From NCBI RefSeq assembly GCF_963169125.1, contig NC_084801.1, positions 75,891,696 through 75,955,695 on the forward strand: a stretch of 64,000 bases of DNA, in the 5' to 3' direction. The position numbers and the translations under genes are program-made. Positions 1 through 10,827 of this stretch are shown here, one piece after another (the stretch's first letter is position 1; the number at the start of each line of letters is the position of its first letter). The stretch is from Humulus lupulus. Its lineage: Eukaryota > Streptophyta > Magnoliopsida > Rosales > Cannabaceae. The notes beneath the pieces were generated by a model that was given only the letters and a program-made list of their open reading frames with translations, searched no databases and was not told the origin of the DNA.

Positions 1-230
1 AGAATGGCTTGTTGTAAACACTTTCTTGTAATAAACTCTGAAATTATATTTTTTGGGATCCCAATGTATATATTAAACGTTCTAGTGAAACGTTATACCT
101 TAACCAAAGTTTTTAACCCCTAAACTGCTAATCATGCTTAGTTACACGTTTTTGGCCAAACGACTCGATTAGAGAGTTTATCACTGTTTGCAATGTGCAC
201 TGTAGCGGTCCCTGGAGTTGGGGCGTTACA
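1..230 (+). mobile_element. 3' end of a TGTAAC...GTTACA LTR (element cut by the window start)
   Basis: The segment ends in GGGCGTTACA at 221-230, the same terminus as the long LTRs at 46442-48658 and 53009-55235. It shares a TTTTTGGGATCCCAA block with their last few hundred bases. Directly after it the sequence enters Tat protease coding sequence (GGTTCCCACATTCCGATCC), which elsewhere continues from upstream gag. The LTR therefore interrupts element B. Whether this is a solo LTR or a whole element cannot be seen, because its left end is outside the window. Confidence 0.75.
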
Positions 231-921
231 GGTTCCCACATTCCGATCCGTTGGTCATGGATGTTCAGATTTCCAACATGATGGTGAAAAGAGTACTGGT
301 CGATACAGAAAGTTCAGTTAACGTCCTGTATAAATCTTCGCTGGAACGAATGAAGTTGTCCGTCAAGGACTTGGAGCCCTACAACCAAACAATTTATGGT
401 TTCTCTGGTGAGAGACTCGCTCCAACAGGGTCAATCATGCTTCCAGTAATAGCAAGTACAGCGCCTGCTACCAGGACATTACTCACTACTTTCATAGTAG
501 TTGATTGTCCTTCGGCCTAAAATGCTGTAATTGGAAGGCCCATACTGGTCGACCTTCGGGCCGTCACCTCTATATGGCACCTGGCCATGAAATTCCCAAC
601 AAACGCAGGGGTAGGACGCGTATTGGGAAACCATAGGGAAGCAAGTGAGTGCTACAATGCCTCAATCACTAAGGCCAAGAAGGGTATGTCGAGGAGCGCT
701 CCCCCAGAAAAGTTGCAGATGGCCATTGATGTACAAGCCCAATCAGGTGATGAACTCACCAAATAGGGTGTTGCCCAAAGTGAGGATAGAGACTTAGATC
801 ATCGCTTTGGGGATTTTGAAGAAGATGTAGGACCTGTCGAGGACCTTGAGGAGGTCCAGCTTGACGAAGAGTTTCCGACCAGAGTTGTAAAGGTCGGCAG
901 AAATTTAGAAGCAACAACAAA
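231..921 (+). pseudogene. Tat element B, part 1: protease and protease-RT linker remnant
   Basis: This is the retropepsin part of gag-pro from a Tat-lineage Ty3/gypsy element, followed by the linker into reverse transcriptase. The reading frame gives a protease clearly homologous to the copies at 9109-9630 and 38400-38940. It is broken: the catalytic Asp-Thr-Gly is Asp-Thr-Glu (about 301-309), and TAC has become the stop TAA at 518-520. A TAG at 764-766 separates protease from RT and is also present in elements A and C. The upstream gag is displaced by the LTR ending at 230. The RT part is displaced by the CACTA insertion at 922 and resumes at 19227. Confidence 0.85.
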
Positions 922-949
922 CACTACTACAAAATACCCTTTACAAGAC

Positions 950-1290
950 ACTTTTTTAGGACACGCACATAAATGTGAGTCCTTAAAAATATTTATGGAG
1001 TTTTTAGGACACTTATTGAGAGTCTTGAGAAAACACAATTTAGGACTCGCAATGAGTGTCCTAAAAAAATAAGCGAGTCCTAAAAAAATCTGGGCTAAAA
1101 AATGGGTGTTTTACTTAACAATTTTAAGGACTTGTTTTGGGAGTCCTTAATACTCTTTTAGGGCTCGCTTTGCGAGTCCTAAAAACACCTGAGCTCAAAA
1201 ATTAGGAATGATTACTTTTAAGGACTTGCTTTGCGAGTCCTAAAAGAGTATTTAAGGACTCCCAAAGCAAGTCTTTAAAATTGTTAAGTA
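950..1290. repeat. Left subterminal repeat cluster of the CACTA element
   Basis: About eight imperfect palindromes of about 25-30 bp, with core TTTTAGGACTYGC...GCGAGTCCTAAAA, follow the left terminus. In characterised En/Spm-type elements, subterminal motif clusters bind the element-encoded protein and are needed in cis for transposition. That role is inferred here from position and repetition. Confidence 0.85.
1113..1289. repeat. Long inverted repeat (hairpin) in the CACTA left end
   Basis: The arm 1113-1162 (starting ACTTAACAATTTTAAGGACT) is the reverse complement of 1239-1289 with only a few mismatches, around a spacer of about 76 bp. The arms contain the subterminal palindromes, so this is a higher-order duplication of the repeat cluster. 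Confidence 0.85.
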
Positions 1291-1594
1291 ACAGAACATA
1301 AAACCACTTATTGTTTAACATATTTATAAAATTAGTATTAATTAAAAATAAGTTGTTTTATTGATTGGAAAAATATTGTAAAATAATAATAATATATAAA
1401 TTTACTAGTTATAATTTTTATAATATATGTCATTGTTTATATATTTAAAATTTATATGAAAATCAAAAACATATTAATAAAAATAAATTAATATATTTTT
1501 AAAATAAAGTTAACTAAAGTGCACTTTTACTTAGTATTTAAATTAAATAGCAGTTTAAGTTTCAAATAACAATTATTATAAGTTTGAAGAGAAT

Positions 1595-1779
1595 TTTTAT
1601 AGTTGTGATTTTTAAAATTATTTTTTATAGTATTAGGAGTATAAAATTGGGAGTTTTATAATCACATTTTTTTTATCTAAATAAAATTTATATAGTTGGG
1701 ATTTTTTAAATTATTTTTTATAGTATGAGGAGTATAAAATTGGGAGTTTTATAATCAGATTTTTTTTATCTAAATAATA
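1595..1779. repeat. Two-copy tandem duplication of about 92 bp
   Basis: The block 1595-1686 is repeated at about 1687-1779. Both copies contain AGTATAAAATTGGGAGTTTT and end in a T-run followed by ATCTAAATAA. The copies differ by a few bases. The duplication lies in AT-rich CACTA interior. The stretch between the left subterminal repeats and this point shows nothing else I can support. Confidence 0.8.
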
Positions 1780-1876
1780 TAATCTGATTTTTATTTATAA
1801 ATATATATAATAGCCAAACCCCTTTCTCCCTCTCTCATCCCTACCTGATCTTCGTTTCTCCCTCTCTCTCTCTCGC

Positions 1877-2125
1877 ATGCTCTCTGCTAGGCCCGAACGA
1901 CGAGGGCAGGGGCTCGGGGAATGGTGGTCGACGGCTGCAGGGGGGTCGGGCTTTTCGGCGGCAGGGGGCTCAGGGCTGGGCTCGACAGCAACGACTGGTG
2001 GTTCGAGGCTGGGCTCGATGGCGGGTGGGGAAGTTTTAGGTCTGGGCTCGATGGCGCAGGGGCTGGGCAGAGGGTTGTTTGGCTTCGGGGCTGAATGTTT
2101 CAAAGAACAACACATTATTGAATGA
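1877..2125 (+). other. GC-rich exon-like island in the CACTA interior, unrecognised
   Basis: A short GC-rich island stands out against AT-rich surroundings and is preceded by a CT-rich tract (about 1830-1875). It is open on both strands for about 80-106 codons. The plus frame is Gly/Ser rich and the minus frame Pro/Ser rich, so the open frames may only reflect composition. The CT-rich leader followed by a GC-rich start resembles a plant first exon or 5' UTR and could be the start of a captured gene. I recognise no family. Confidence 0.3.
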
Positions 2126-4610
2126 TTTTACTGCTATTTTTAGAGGTAAATCTTTAAATAATCTACGCTTTTTGTTCTAGTTTTCACAGTGTATAACAAT
2201 CTTTCATATCTATGAAAACAATATTTTTTAATGTTTCCATTAACAATATCCAGCAACTCAAATTTGGGTTCATGGGCAGGCTTCTGATAATTTGGCGTGT
2301 AAGAAATTTGGTGTTGATTTATTTTACTTCTTGTTTGGTATGGTTTTAGGGAACCCGACAGAGTGGTCAAGGAGTCAAAGCTAATTTTGTTATTAGCAAA
2401 TTTAAGTTTTAAGGTATTGTGATAGATATTATAGATGTATAAATAAAAAAATTACATGTTTATTGAAAATGGAGAAAAAAATTGAGTAAATGACCATTTT
2501 TTTCTCTTTCTTTCTTTCTTTTTTTGTTTTTGTATTTTGTGTGTGTTATTAATTGCAGAAAACTACTCAAGTAATATATTTTTAATTGGTCAACTTTTAG
2601 TCTCATGATTTAATGCTGAAAAAGATTGATAGTCTCAATTGTTTGTATCTATTTAATGGTTATGTTCCGATTGGTTTTGACAATAATTATATATGATGAT
2701 AGAGATGATGATTATGAGCATATCAACAAATTAATTGATGCCTTTAAGACTATAGATTAGAACATTTTTAGAAAATATACAATAAATACAAAAATGCTAG
2801 ATGCATATATAGCTAGTTTCTTGTATAATAGAATGGTCATATTTGTGTAATTCTATTTCTTTAGTCCATGATTGTTTGTTTGTTCTCAAGTATATGCTTA
2901 GTACATACAAAATGATTCAAAGGTTTGTCAAGTTTTTCTATATTTCAGTGTCTTGTATATAAAAATTGTCGGTATCTAATTGAAAGTACCATGAACTATG
3001 TGGTACAACATTGTAACAAATGTAGAAATTAAACTATGTGGTACACTTAATAAAATATATACTTTTTTTTGCACAAGTTTAGGATTTTGGAATGTATTCC
3101 TTAGAGTATTGAATGGAATAAATATGGAGTACAATGTTTTATGAATTATATTTTACATCAGCAAAGTTTGCTAAACTATATTTTTGTTATATTCTAAGCT
3201 ATTTCCATTATTGACTTTTAGCTTAATCCGAAGTCAAGAAGAAATTGAAATAATGATACAATACTATTAGAATTTTATACTTGATTAACATATAGTTCTA
3301 GTTCTAGTTCTAGTTAGCCAAAAATAGTCTAATCATTTACTTGATTTATTGACTTTTTCCATTTTAAATAGCCTTATTAGTTTATTGTGGATTTTCATGG
3401 ACTACTTCATCACATTTTTTCCTATAACCTTAACATTTGACTGTCTAATTAATAATTAAGTTGATTATAGAATTTTAAATAACATGACTTGGGGTAATAA
3501 CATGATATGGAAGATACATCTAACTTTTTTATTTTTTATAATGTTAATAATGATGTTTAGGTTAATATTTTGATTGGTCTTAAACATTTGATCAGTAGCT
3601 AATTACAAGAGGTATGTTGCATTTGATTTTTTTTTTAATTTTCAATATTTTACAATTTTGAATGATAATTGTATTACTTTAGTGGAGTTTGAATATCTTA
3701 GATATTCATCCGTAGTGAAGTAGGTTCTGTGAATTCTGTGTGTTGTGGTGATAACGGAAGATTGAGAACTTGCATGTCTTAGTGAAGTAGGTTCTGAGAA
3801 TTTTGTGTGCTGCGGTGATATATGGATGAAAACATGTGTGCTGTTTGATTTGTTTGACATGTTGGTATTGAATGTGTTAGATGGCTAGGCTAGTAAATTA
3901 GGGGATATGTTGTCCGATTTTCTATAGATGGTGACATGTTGGCTTTTCTCTTTTTCTTCTATTTTCAGTGCAAGATGTGTATTTTATTATGTTTTAGTTT
4001 TCATGTAATATATATTTTTTTTGTAACCTATTTTTTTGTTAAATTTTCATGTAGTATATTTCTGTTAATTGATGTTGTGCTTTGCTCAGTCAGATTATAT
4101 TGTGTGATTATATCATTATAGCAATTGATGCATGTTCTACAATTTTCTTGCATAGCACATGTTTGATGAAAGTCCCAAGTTTTATCCTATAATCTTAATA
4201 TTAGGCTCCAAAATCTAAAGGTTTTGAGATACCTTTCAGCATGTTTTATATAGTCAATCGAAATGTTATATATTACATATAATTAAGGCGACCTCTCTAC
4301 TTGGCAGACATTTATATAAACATTACTTGAATATAAAATAGACTATGTAACCACCATCATTTGGATGAACCTTTGTTGTCTCGTTTAATATTTTTAAAAA
4401 TAGATCACACGGTTCTAGCTATTATTTTTGGGTGGTTTTAATTTAGGCATGCAAGGTCAAGAAAAAGTGTATTATGAAAGGCCAATTATCTTTTGGCTAC
4501 ATAGAAAACTGTTTGCTTTGTTTATTATGATTTTAAAAGAAACTTTAGAAATGTTATATGTTTCTTCATGAATGATAAATAGCATTGGATATATTTGTGT
4601 AATCTTCCAG
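2126..4610. other. AT-rich CACTA interior without recognisable genes
   Basis: No reading frame here resembles a known protein. There is a T/CTTT-rich tract near 2500-2530 and a short hexamer microsatellite (TAGTTC) at about 3293-3314. A 40-bp block at 3714-3753 is repeated at 3781-3820, starting AGTGAAGTAGGTTCTG in both copies. The small open frames look like chance or intronic sequence. Confidence 0.6.
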
Positions 4611-4819
4611 GGAATATTTGGTTGATTTGCTTGAGATGCCAGGAGTACTTAGCCAGCCAGACTCTTCACTTAATAGTGCATTGTCCATTTCAGTTTCTTC
4701 ACCACTTTGCCATCCTAAATTTAAATCTGTCAAGACTGCTTAGAACCTTCAGATGTTGGCAAAACTTTATTTCATTGAATTTGGATCTCTGTCTCTTGCT
4801 TTTGACGACAATTCTTCAG
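4611..4819 (+). pseudogene. Captured exon of a Raf-like MAPKKK (EDR1/CTR1-like) gene
   Basis: An exon-like block is bounded by an acceptor (TCTTCCAG before 4611) and a donor (GTAAGT after 4819). In the frame starting GAATATTTGGTTGAT it reads Glu-Tyr-Leu-Val-Asp-Leu-Leu near the start, then Pro-Gly-Val-Leu and Gln-Pro-Asp-Ser, and near the end Leu-Ala-Lys-Leu-Tyr-Phe and Leu-Ala-Phe-Asp-Asp. This pattern is characteristic of the N-terminal EDR1/CTR1-type domain of plant Raf-like kinases. A TAG stop in the middle (after Lys-Thr-Ala) shows it is decayed. No kinase domain is present. It lies inside a CACTA element and is best read as a captured host gene fragment. The family call is from memory of the conserved pattern. 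Confidence 0.6.
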
Positions 4820-5217
4820 GTAAGTCCCTTATTTCATCATCCATGTTCTAGTCGTTGGGTATACTGGCAGTTGCATGCAATAGAATATTATTTAGTACTC
4901 AAGTTGTAATTGTATTATTATTGCACACTACATTTCCCCAAAAGTATGGTTCAATTGTTAGATATATATTACTTGTTCGATCAGGATTCGTTTTTGGTAA
5001 TGTTTGAAATTATCTATTGGCATGTTAGATATAAAAGCCATAATTATTCTATTGGTTTGGCTATCTATTCTTGAACACAATTGTTTATCTAGAAAATAAT
5101 ATCACTAGAAAATCATGATCATTATTAATTCAAATATAAACATTGGTTTTGCCATACTTATGCTATGTTACTTGTGTAAATCTGTCGTCTGATCTTTCTG
5201 ACAAACATGTAAAATAG
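4820..5217. other. Spacer between the two captured gene fragments
   Basis: AT-rich sequence begins with the donor GTAAGT of the kinase-like exon and ends with an acceptor-like AAAATAG at the galactosyltransferase fragment. It looks like joined intron remnants of two different genes. No other feature is seen. Confidence 0.5.
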
Positions 5218-5815
5218 GCGAGTAAAGAAAGGGGCTTGAGGAGGAGAAGGGCATTATCATTCGATTTATCATTGGTCATAGGTGAGTGATTAATAGTCGA
5301 GCAATGAGAACTAAAGGCGGTAGCAATGATGTGATTTTACCTCTTTCTTGGTGATTATATTTCGTTGAGGGGGTGATTCATTTCCTTGTGGACAGCCCTT
5401 TGAGTTCCCACTTTGCAATTTAATGAAACTCCTGTGCAAAATTCATCTTTTCTTCAATTCAGTTGTTCTTTTGACAGATTTTTGCTTAATTAATTTTGTA
5501 AACTTTTCTTTTTCTCCACATTTAGTGCCACATCAGGGGGTATTCTAGACAGAGCTATTGAAGCAGAGGATAAGAAACATGGAGATATTCTAAGACTGGT
5601 AAATTTTATTCTTCTTCTACATTGTACCCTTGGTGCAAAACATTATCAATTTAGTTTGGTATTTTTTTTTCAATAACTCATAAAGGAAAATATTTACAAT
5701 GTTGTGAGCAGGACCACGTTGAAGGTTACCTTGAATTGTCTGGCAAGACAAAAATATATTTTGCTACTGTTGCTGCTTTGTGGGATGCTGTACATGTAAA
5801 TATAGGTGAGTCTTC
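5218..5815 (+). pseudogene. Captured three-exon fragment of a plant beta-1,3-galactosyltransferase (GT31)
   Basis: Three consecutive exons are recognisable: 5218-5281, 5526-5598 and 5712-5815, each with GT-AG borders (donors GTGAGT, GTAAAT, GTGAGT). Spliced, they encode a stretch typical of plant GT31 Golgi galactosyltransferases: a GIIIRFIIGHS motif, then [20 protein letters not shown], then [14 protein letters not shown] and VHVNI. Exon 1 contains a TAA where the family has a Lys codon. In exon 3 the codons between Trp-Asp-Ala and Val-His-Val-Asn-Ile are missing (roughly nine), removing the segment that holds the metal-binding Asp motif. The fragment cannot encode a working enzyme. It is a captured host gene piece inside the CACTA element. 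Confidence 0.82.
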
Positions 5816-6071
5816 TTCTTTATTTTTACTTTACAAGACATGTAAAGCTTATGCTAATTCACATTCTGAAATATAAATTTCATAGTAAACACGAGTATAA
5901 GTTTCCATGTAAAAGTTTGCCATTGAATTGATTTATTTTGTAATATCTGTCACGCAAACCCATTTCAGCTTAAGATTTGTCCCATTTTCAGGTTTGTATT
6001 TTTTTTCTACATTTTTTTTTCTGCTCTCTTTGTCTCTCTCGGCTCCCTCTCTCTCTATCTCTGACTCATCT
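5816..6071. other. CACTA interior up to the insertion point of element A
   Basis: Intron-like sequence follows the galactosyltransferase fragment, then a CT-rich tract (about 6015-6065), then the 5-bp target CATCT at 6067-6071. The target is duplicated at 17700-17704. Confidence 0.7.
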
Positions 6072-6657
6072 TGTTATCCAATAAATTAGCATTTGTGACG
6101 TGGCGAATAATCTCTTGACACGTGGCTGATACCTGAAGCGGCTGCTAGAGTATCGACCAGGAGACACACCAGAAGCAGGACAAGCCTATCTTTACCACGA
6201 CCTGTCTGGTCGGTGGTTCCGCTGGCAAAGCAACATTTATGGGAAGATCTTATAAACCCCGAATTTATCTCATGCAATCTTCTGAATATCCCATGATTCA
6301 GGGGATAATATCTGTAACAATATTGGGCAACCCTCCATGAGCCTATAAATAGAAAGAGATGGCTCATGGGAAGGGACTTTTGGAGCCTGGGAATCATTGA
6401 GATTATAGAATTTATCTGAGAAAAACTTGTATTGTTTATCAGAAGTGTTGAAACTCATTGAATCCAAGTTCTCTGATCACACTTTTGATCCCATATCAAT
6501 ATCATTCTAAGTGGACGTAGGTCATTACCAGATCCTGGGGCCGAACCACTATAAATTACTGTGTTTTCTTTACTTTTGTCATTCGTTATTCTCTATCTAT
6601 TCGTCTACATCATTCATATTTTGACTCAGTGTCAGTTGGCTAAATCATGGGTCAACA
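6072..6657 (+). repeat. 5' LTR of element A
   Basis: 586 bp from TGTTATCCAATAAATTAG to GTGGGTCAACA-type end (TGGGTCAACA at 6648-6657). A TATAAATAG box at 6344-6352 marks the probable promoter. It is nearly identical to 17113-17699. Confidence 0.97.
6344..6352 (+). promoter_or_regulatory. TATA box in the 5' LTR of element A
   Basis: TATAAATAG lies about 270 bp into the LTR and is conserved in the 3' LTR (17385-17393) and in the related LTR of element C (55436-55444). It is the likely core promoter of the sense genomic transcript. Confidence 0.75.
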
Positions 6658-6660
6658 TTC

Positions 6661-6678
6661 TGGTGCTTTCATTGAGAG
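6661..6678 (+). promoter_or_regulatory. Candidate primer binding site of element A
   Basis: TGGTGCTTTCATTGAGAG begins three bases after the LTR end (CAACA-TTC). Position and the TGG start fit a tRNA primer site for minus-strand DNA synthesis. I cannot say with certainty which tRNA pairs with it; matching to the host tRNA 3' ends would decide. Confidence 0.6.
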
Positions 6679-6705
6679 GACGATTCATCGTTGTTGATAA
6701 AACTA

Positions 6706-9261
6706 ATGGCGAAAGCAGGGAAGAAAGCTGCTCAGACCGCCGCCGCTGCACCGTCGAATCCGCCACCTCCTCCTCCACCTGCAAGCATGGCGGAAGATGA
6801 GCCACAACTAGATTTTGAAGAGGAGGAAATGGACGATGCGACTTTGAGGAGCACCTTGGGCACGTTGCAGGAAGAGTTGGCTAGTCTGAGAGCCAATCAA
6901 GAGACTGCCGCAGAAGCTATGGCAAGGCAGCAGCAGGAACTTGATCATCAGCGGGCGGAGTTAAGCGAGAGACAAGCGGAGGTGGATCGCCGCCAGACCG
7001 AGGCCATGGCAGCCCTTGAAGCGGCCTTGCTGTTGGCCAGAAATCAGGCCGCGCCTGCCTCGCAGCCTAACCAACCTGAAAATGGGCCACCCCAGGGAGG
7101 TCCCAATCCTAGTCCACCGATCCATCCTTCAAGTCCGCAAAGGCCCGAACAGCCCCAGATGCCCCATGACGACGTCCCACTGGACCCCGAGGCAGATCCA
7201 CCATCCCAAGCTGCTCGAGGTAATCCCCCGCAGCAAAGGCAGAATAGGGTCGAGCGACAGCCTCGTAGTCCTAGACGCCGCGAGAATGATGGGCCACACC
7301 AAGCGAACAGGGGTCACTACCCTCCTGGTAACAGGAGAGACTTGGAGTTAGGCTCTGCGGTCCGTGGACCCCAACGGCATGATAATGCACGGGGACATCG
7401 CGACCAGCGCAGGCCACCCTCTAACGCTCGGGGTGTTTCTGCCAGAGACGGGAATAGAGGGAACAACCAGTCTTACCACAGCCAGTCAAAGTTCAAAGAT
7501 GGTCACGGCTACAACGAGGCTGACTCATGCAAGGACAATGCTGATGGGAGGAACGGAAATAGAGGTAAGAGCAGGAGCCAAATACCTCAAGATGATCAAC
7601 CAAATAGACAAGATGCTGGGGGGCAACCCAGGCAAAATAATGTCTTCAACCGGCTCGGAGGTAGCGAGCAACGGAGAAGAGAGGAAGATCTAAGAGACAT
7701 ACTCAATGATCGTCGAGAGAAGCATGGTGAGAACATCCCCCCAGCAGCAGAGACCGTAGCTATTCCTACTGCGTTGCAAGCCCAGATAGACGCACTAAAT
7801 CAGGCTGTGCAACAGCTGGTCGGAGGAAGGACCTCTTACATCGACCACGATAGAAGAAAAGGCACTCCATTTATCCAAAGAATAGCCAACGCAGAGACTC
7901 CCAGCAAGTTCAAGATGCCTACGCTCCCAAACTTTGATGGATACGGGGATCCCGTCTTGCATGTGAATAAGTTTGAAATCCAGATGGACATTCAGAAAGT
8001 GTCCGAAGACGCTCGGTGCAGGATCTTTCCTGCAACACTTTCTGAAGCCGCGCAGGAATGGTTCTTTAAGTTCCCACCTGCAAGCATAGTTTCCTGGGAA
8101 ATGTTCGTAAGGGAGTTCTACGGACAGTTCTACGCAGGTCGTGTCCACCCGACCGAAGCAAACCAACTGGTCGAGATCCGCCAGCAGGATGGAGAATCAC
8201 TGAAGGATTACATCCAGCGCTTTATGCGAGCGGCAGCCGGAGCAAAGACAGTCGGGGACGAAGGAAAAATGATGGCTATAACCGCGGGAGTGAGGCGCCG
8301 TTCGCCCCTATGGAAAAGTCTTCGTAAGGATGGGGTTAGTACCACCCAGGAGTTCTTAGACCAAGATGATCGGTATATCAAGCTCGAAGAAGCCATTGCC
8401 GATGATGGAAAATCCTCGAACAAGGGTAAGAAGGCTGCTGAACCCGCCAAAGCCGCCAATGGCACCAAACCAAATGGCAACGGCAAGGGCAACGGAAATG
8501 GCAACGGTAATGGCAAGAATGGTGGGAAACGGCCACACAATGAGCCTTCCACCTCCGACAATATACGAGCCAAGGGTAATCGTTATGAACCTAGGTTCAC
8601 TAACTACACTGCCCTCGTTGAGTCTCGAGGAGAGGTTTACCAGGCCACAAGCTCTAGTGTGCCCTACAAGAAACCTGGGCCCATTCGAAAGGACATTTCA
8701 AAAAGAGACACTACCAAATTATGTCATTACCATAACGACTACGGACATGACACTAATGAATGCAACCAGCTAAAAGACGAAATTGAGTTCCTCATTAGAC
8801 AAGAACACTTGAGAAGGTACGTACGGGCCTCGGGAACTTCCCAACGAGAAGCTCCAAGTGGCAACGAGCAGGCGTCCACATGCCAACACTCGCCACCATT
8901 ACAGCCTGCCCCCGTAGCCGAAACACTTTTAACCATCTGTGGAGGTCCGCACCTCGCAGGAAATAGCGGAAAGGCTAGAGAACGATATGCTCGAACTCTA
9001 CGCCACGACCAGGATATCGAGATGATGACTGTGGAGGACCGAGCGCCGAAAAAGGCCCGCTCAGAGGAGTGCGGGATTTCCTTCTCTGAGGGCGATGCCC
9101 AACACGTCCGGTTCCCACATTCCGATCCGCTGGTCGTGGATATCCAAATGGCCATTATGATGGTAAAAAGAGTACTGGTCGATACAGGAAGTTCAGTGAA
9201 CATCCTGTATAAATCAACGCTGGAACGCATGAAGCTGTCCGTGAAGGACTTGGAGCCCTGA
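6706..9261 (+). pseudogene. gag and first part of protease, element A
   Basis: The frame starts at ATG 6706. A short acidic and coiled N-terminal part is followed by a long Pro/Gln/Arg/Asn/Gly-rich basic region. The Retrotrans_gag-type core is at about residues 415-515 (motifs QEWFF, FYGQFY, EANQLVEIRQ), then an Asn-Gly repeat tract. A zinc-knuckle-like Cys/His segment (CHYHNDYGHDTNEC, about residue 670) comes before the retropepsin active site Asp-Thr-Gly-Ser-Ser (about residue 825). The core builds the virus-like particle, and the protease should cleave it. The frame ends at a TGA (9259-9261) inside the protease where related copies have a Tyr or Cys codon, so this is a nonsense mutation. 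The same frame continues beyond it. Confidence 0.9.
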
Positions 9262-10827
9262 AATCAAACCATATACGGCTTCTCTGGAGAAGGACTTGAA
9301 CCAGCCGGAATGATCAAACTCCCAGTGACAACGGGTACAGCGCCTGCCTCAAGGACATTACTCGCCACTTTTGTAGTGGTCGATTGTCCTTCAGCATATA
9401 ACGCCGTTATTGGAAGACCCATACTGGTTGAACTGAGGGCCATCATCTCCATGTGGCATCTAGCCATGAAGTTCCCAACGGACGCAGGGGTAGGAGGCGT
9501 TTTGGGAAACCAAAGGGAAGCCAGGGAGTGCTATAACGCCTCGATCACAAAGGCAAAAAGTGGAGCGTCGAGGAGCGCTACCCCAGAACGATTGCAGATG
9601 ACAGAAGACAGACAAACCCAATCAGGTTGAAAAGTCACCAAATAGGGTGTTGCCCAAAGTGAGGATATAGATTTGGATCCTCGCTTTGGGGATTTTGAAG
9701 AAAATGTTGGACCCGTCGAGGACCTGGAGGAGGTCCAGCTCGATGAAAAAGACCCGACCCGAATCGTAAGGGTTGGGAAGAATTTAGAACCTACCGCAAA
9801 GCAGGCGCTGGTGGAATTCCTGCAAGAGAACCAGGAAGTTTTTGCCTGGTCGCATAAAGACATGGTCGGGATAGATCCTGCAGTGATCAGCCATGTCCTG
9901 AACATAAACAAAGTCTTTCCACCAGTGCAACAAAAAAGAAGGCTACTCGATAAAGACAGATCAAGAGCCTTGAAAGAAGAAGTCGAAAGACTTAAAGAAA
10001 ATGGGTTCATCAGGGTGGCGTTTTATCCATCATGGGTCTCCAATCCGGTGCTGGTCCCCAAGCCTAACGGCAAATGGCAGACCTGTGTGGATTTTACAGA
10101 CCTCAATAAAGCCTGCCCAAAAGACTGCTTCCCACTCCCGAGGATCGACCAGCTAGTCGATGCAACTGCTGGACATGAGATCCTCTCGTTCATGGACGCA
10201 TATTCAGGCTACAATCAGATCAGCATGCATCCCCCTGATGAGGATCATACCAGCTTTCGGACCGATACGAACTTATATTGTTATAAAGTAATGCCCTTCG
10301 GACTGAAAAACGCAGGTGCGACTTACCAACGACTGGTCAACCACATGTTCAAGGAACTGATCGGAGTAAGCATGGACGTATATGTGGATGACATGCTGGT
10401 AAAGTCCAAGAAGGCTGAAGGACATGTGAGGGATTTGCGAAGGTGCTTTGATGTGTTAAACAAGTACCAAATGAAGTTGAATCCCCTCAAATGTTCCTTT
10501 GGAGTCGGGTCAGGAAAGTTTTTGGGGTTTATAGTGAATTCAAGGGGAATCGAGGCCAACCCCGACAAGATAAAAGCCCTGATCGACATGAAGTCGCCAG
10601 AAAAGATCAAGGATGTCCAAAGCCTGACCGGAAGGATAGCTGCCCTTAGTAGATTCATCTCAAAACCAACTGACAAGTGCGTTCCATTCTTCAATCTACT
10701 TAGGGGAAGACTGCGAGCAAGCATTCCAGACATTAAAGGCTCATATGTCGCAACCTCCCATCCTATCAAAACCAATCGAAGGAGAGACTTTGTATATTTA
10801 TCTGGCGATTACCGAAGTTGCTGCTAG
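9262..10827 (+). pseudogene. Protease C-terminus and reverse transcriptase, element A
   Basis: The gag-pro frame continues through the protease remainder, which contains the flap-like FVVVDCPSAYNAVIGRP segment. It then meets TGA (9628-9630) and the TAG at 9643-9645 that is shared by all three copies, and enters RT. RT motifs are in order: a VPKPNGKWQTCVDF block, LPRIDQLVDA, FMDAYSGYNQ, VMPFGLKNAGATYQRLV, and the catalytic Tyr-Val-Asp-Asp at about 10381. The RT frame ends prematurely. A 23-bp deletion at about 10706, relative to elements B and C, shifts the reading frame within the connection to RNase H. The enzyme would copy element RNA into DNA but is not intact here. Confidence 0.92.

Noticed and set aside
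1877..2115. Gly/Ser-rich and Pro-rich ORFs on the two strands considered as a CACTA-encoded protein
   Set aside because: They are low complexity and open on both strands because of GC-rich composition, with no transposase motif. Kept only as an exon-like island.
5218..5815. A functional galactosyltransferase gene
   Set aside because: Only three internal exons are present, one has a stop codon and the metal-binding segment is missing.
7795..8573. Minus-strand open frames opposite gag, and similar frames opposite RT and integrase (for example 8739-9230, 9531-10010, 10323-10775)
   Set aside because: They are shadows of the sense coding sequence. They have no conserved start, no domain and no counterpart preserved in the other copies.
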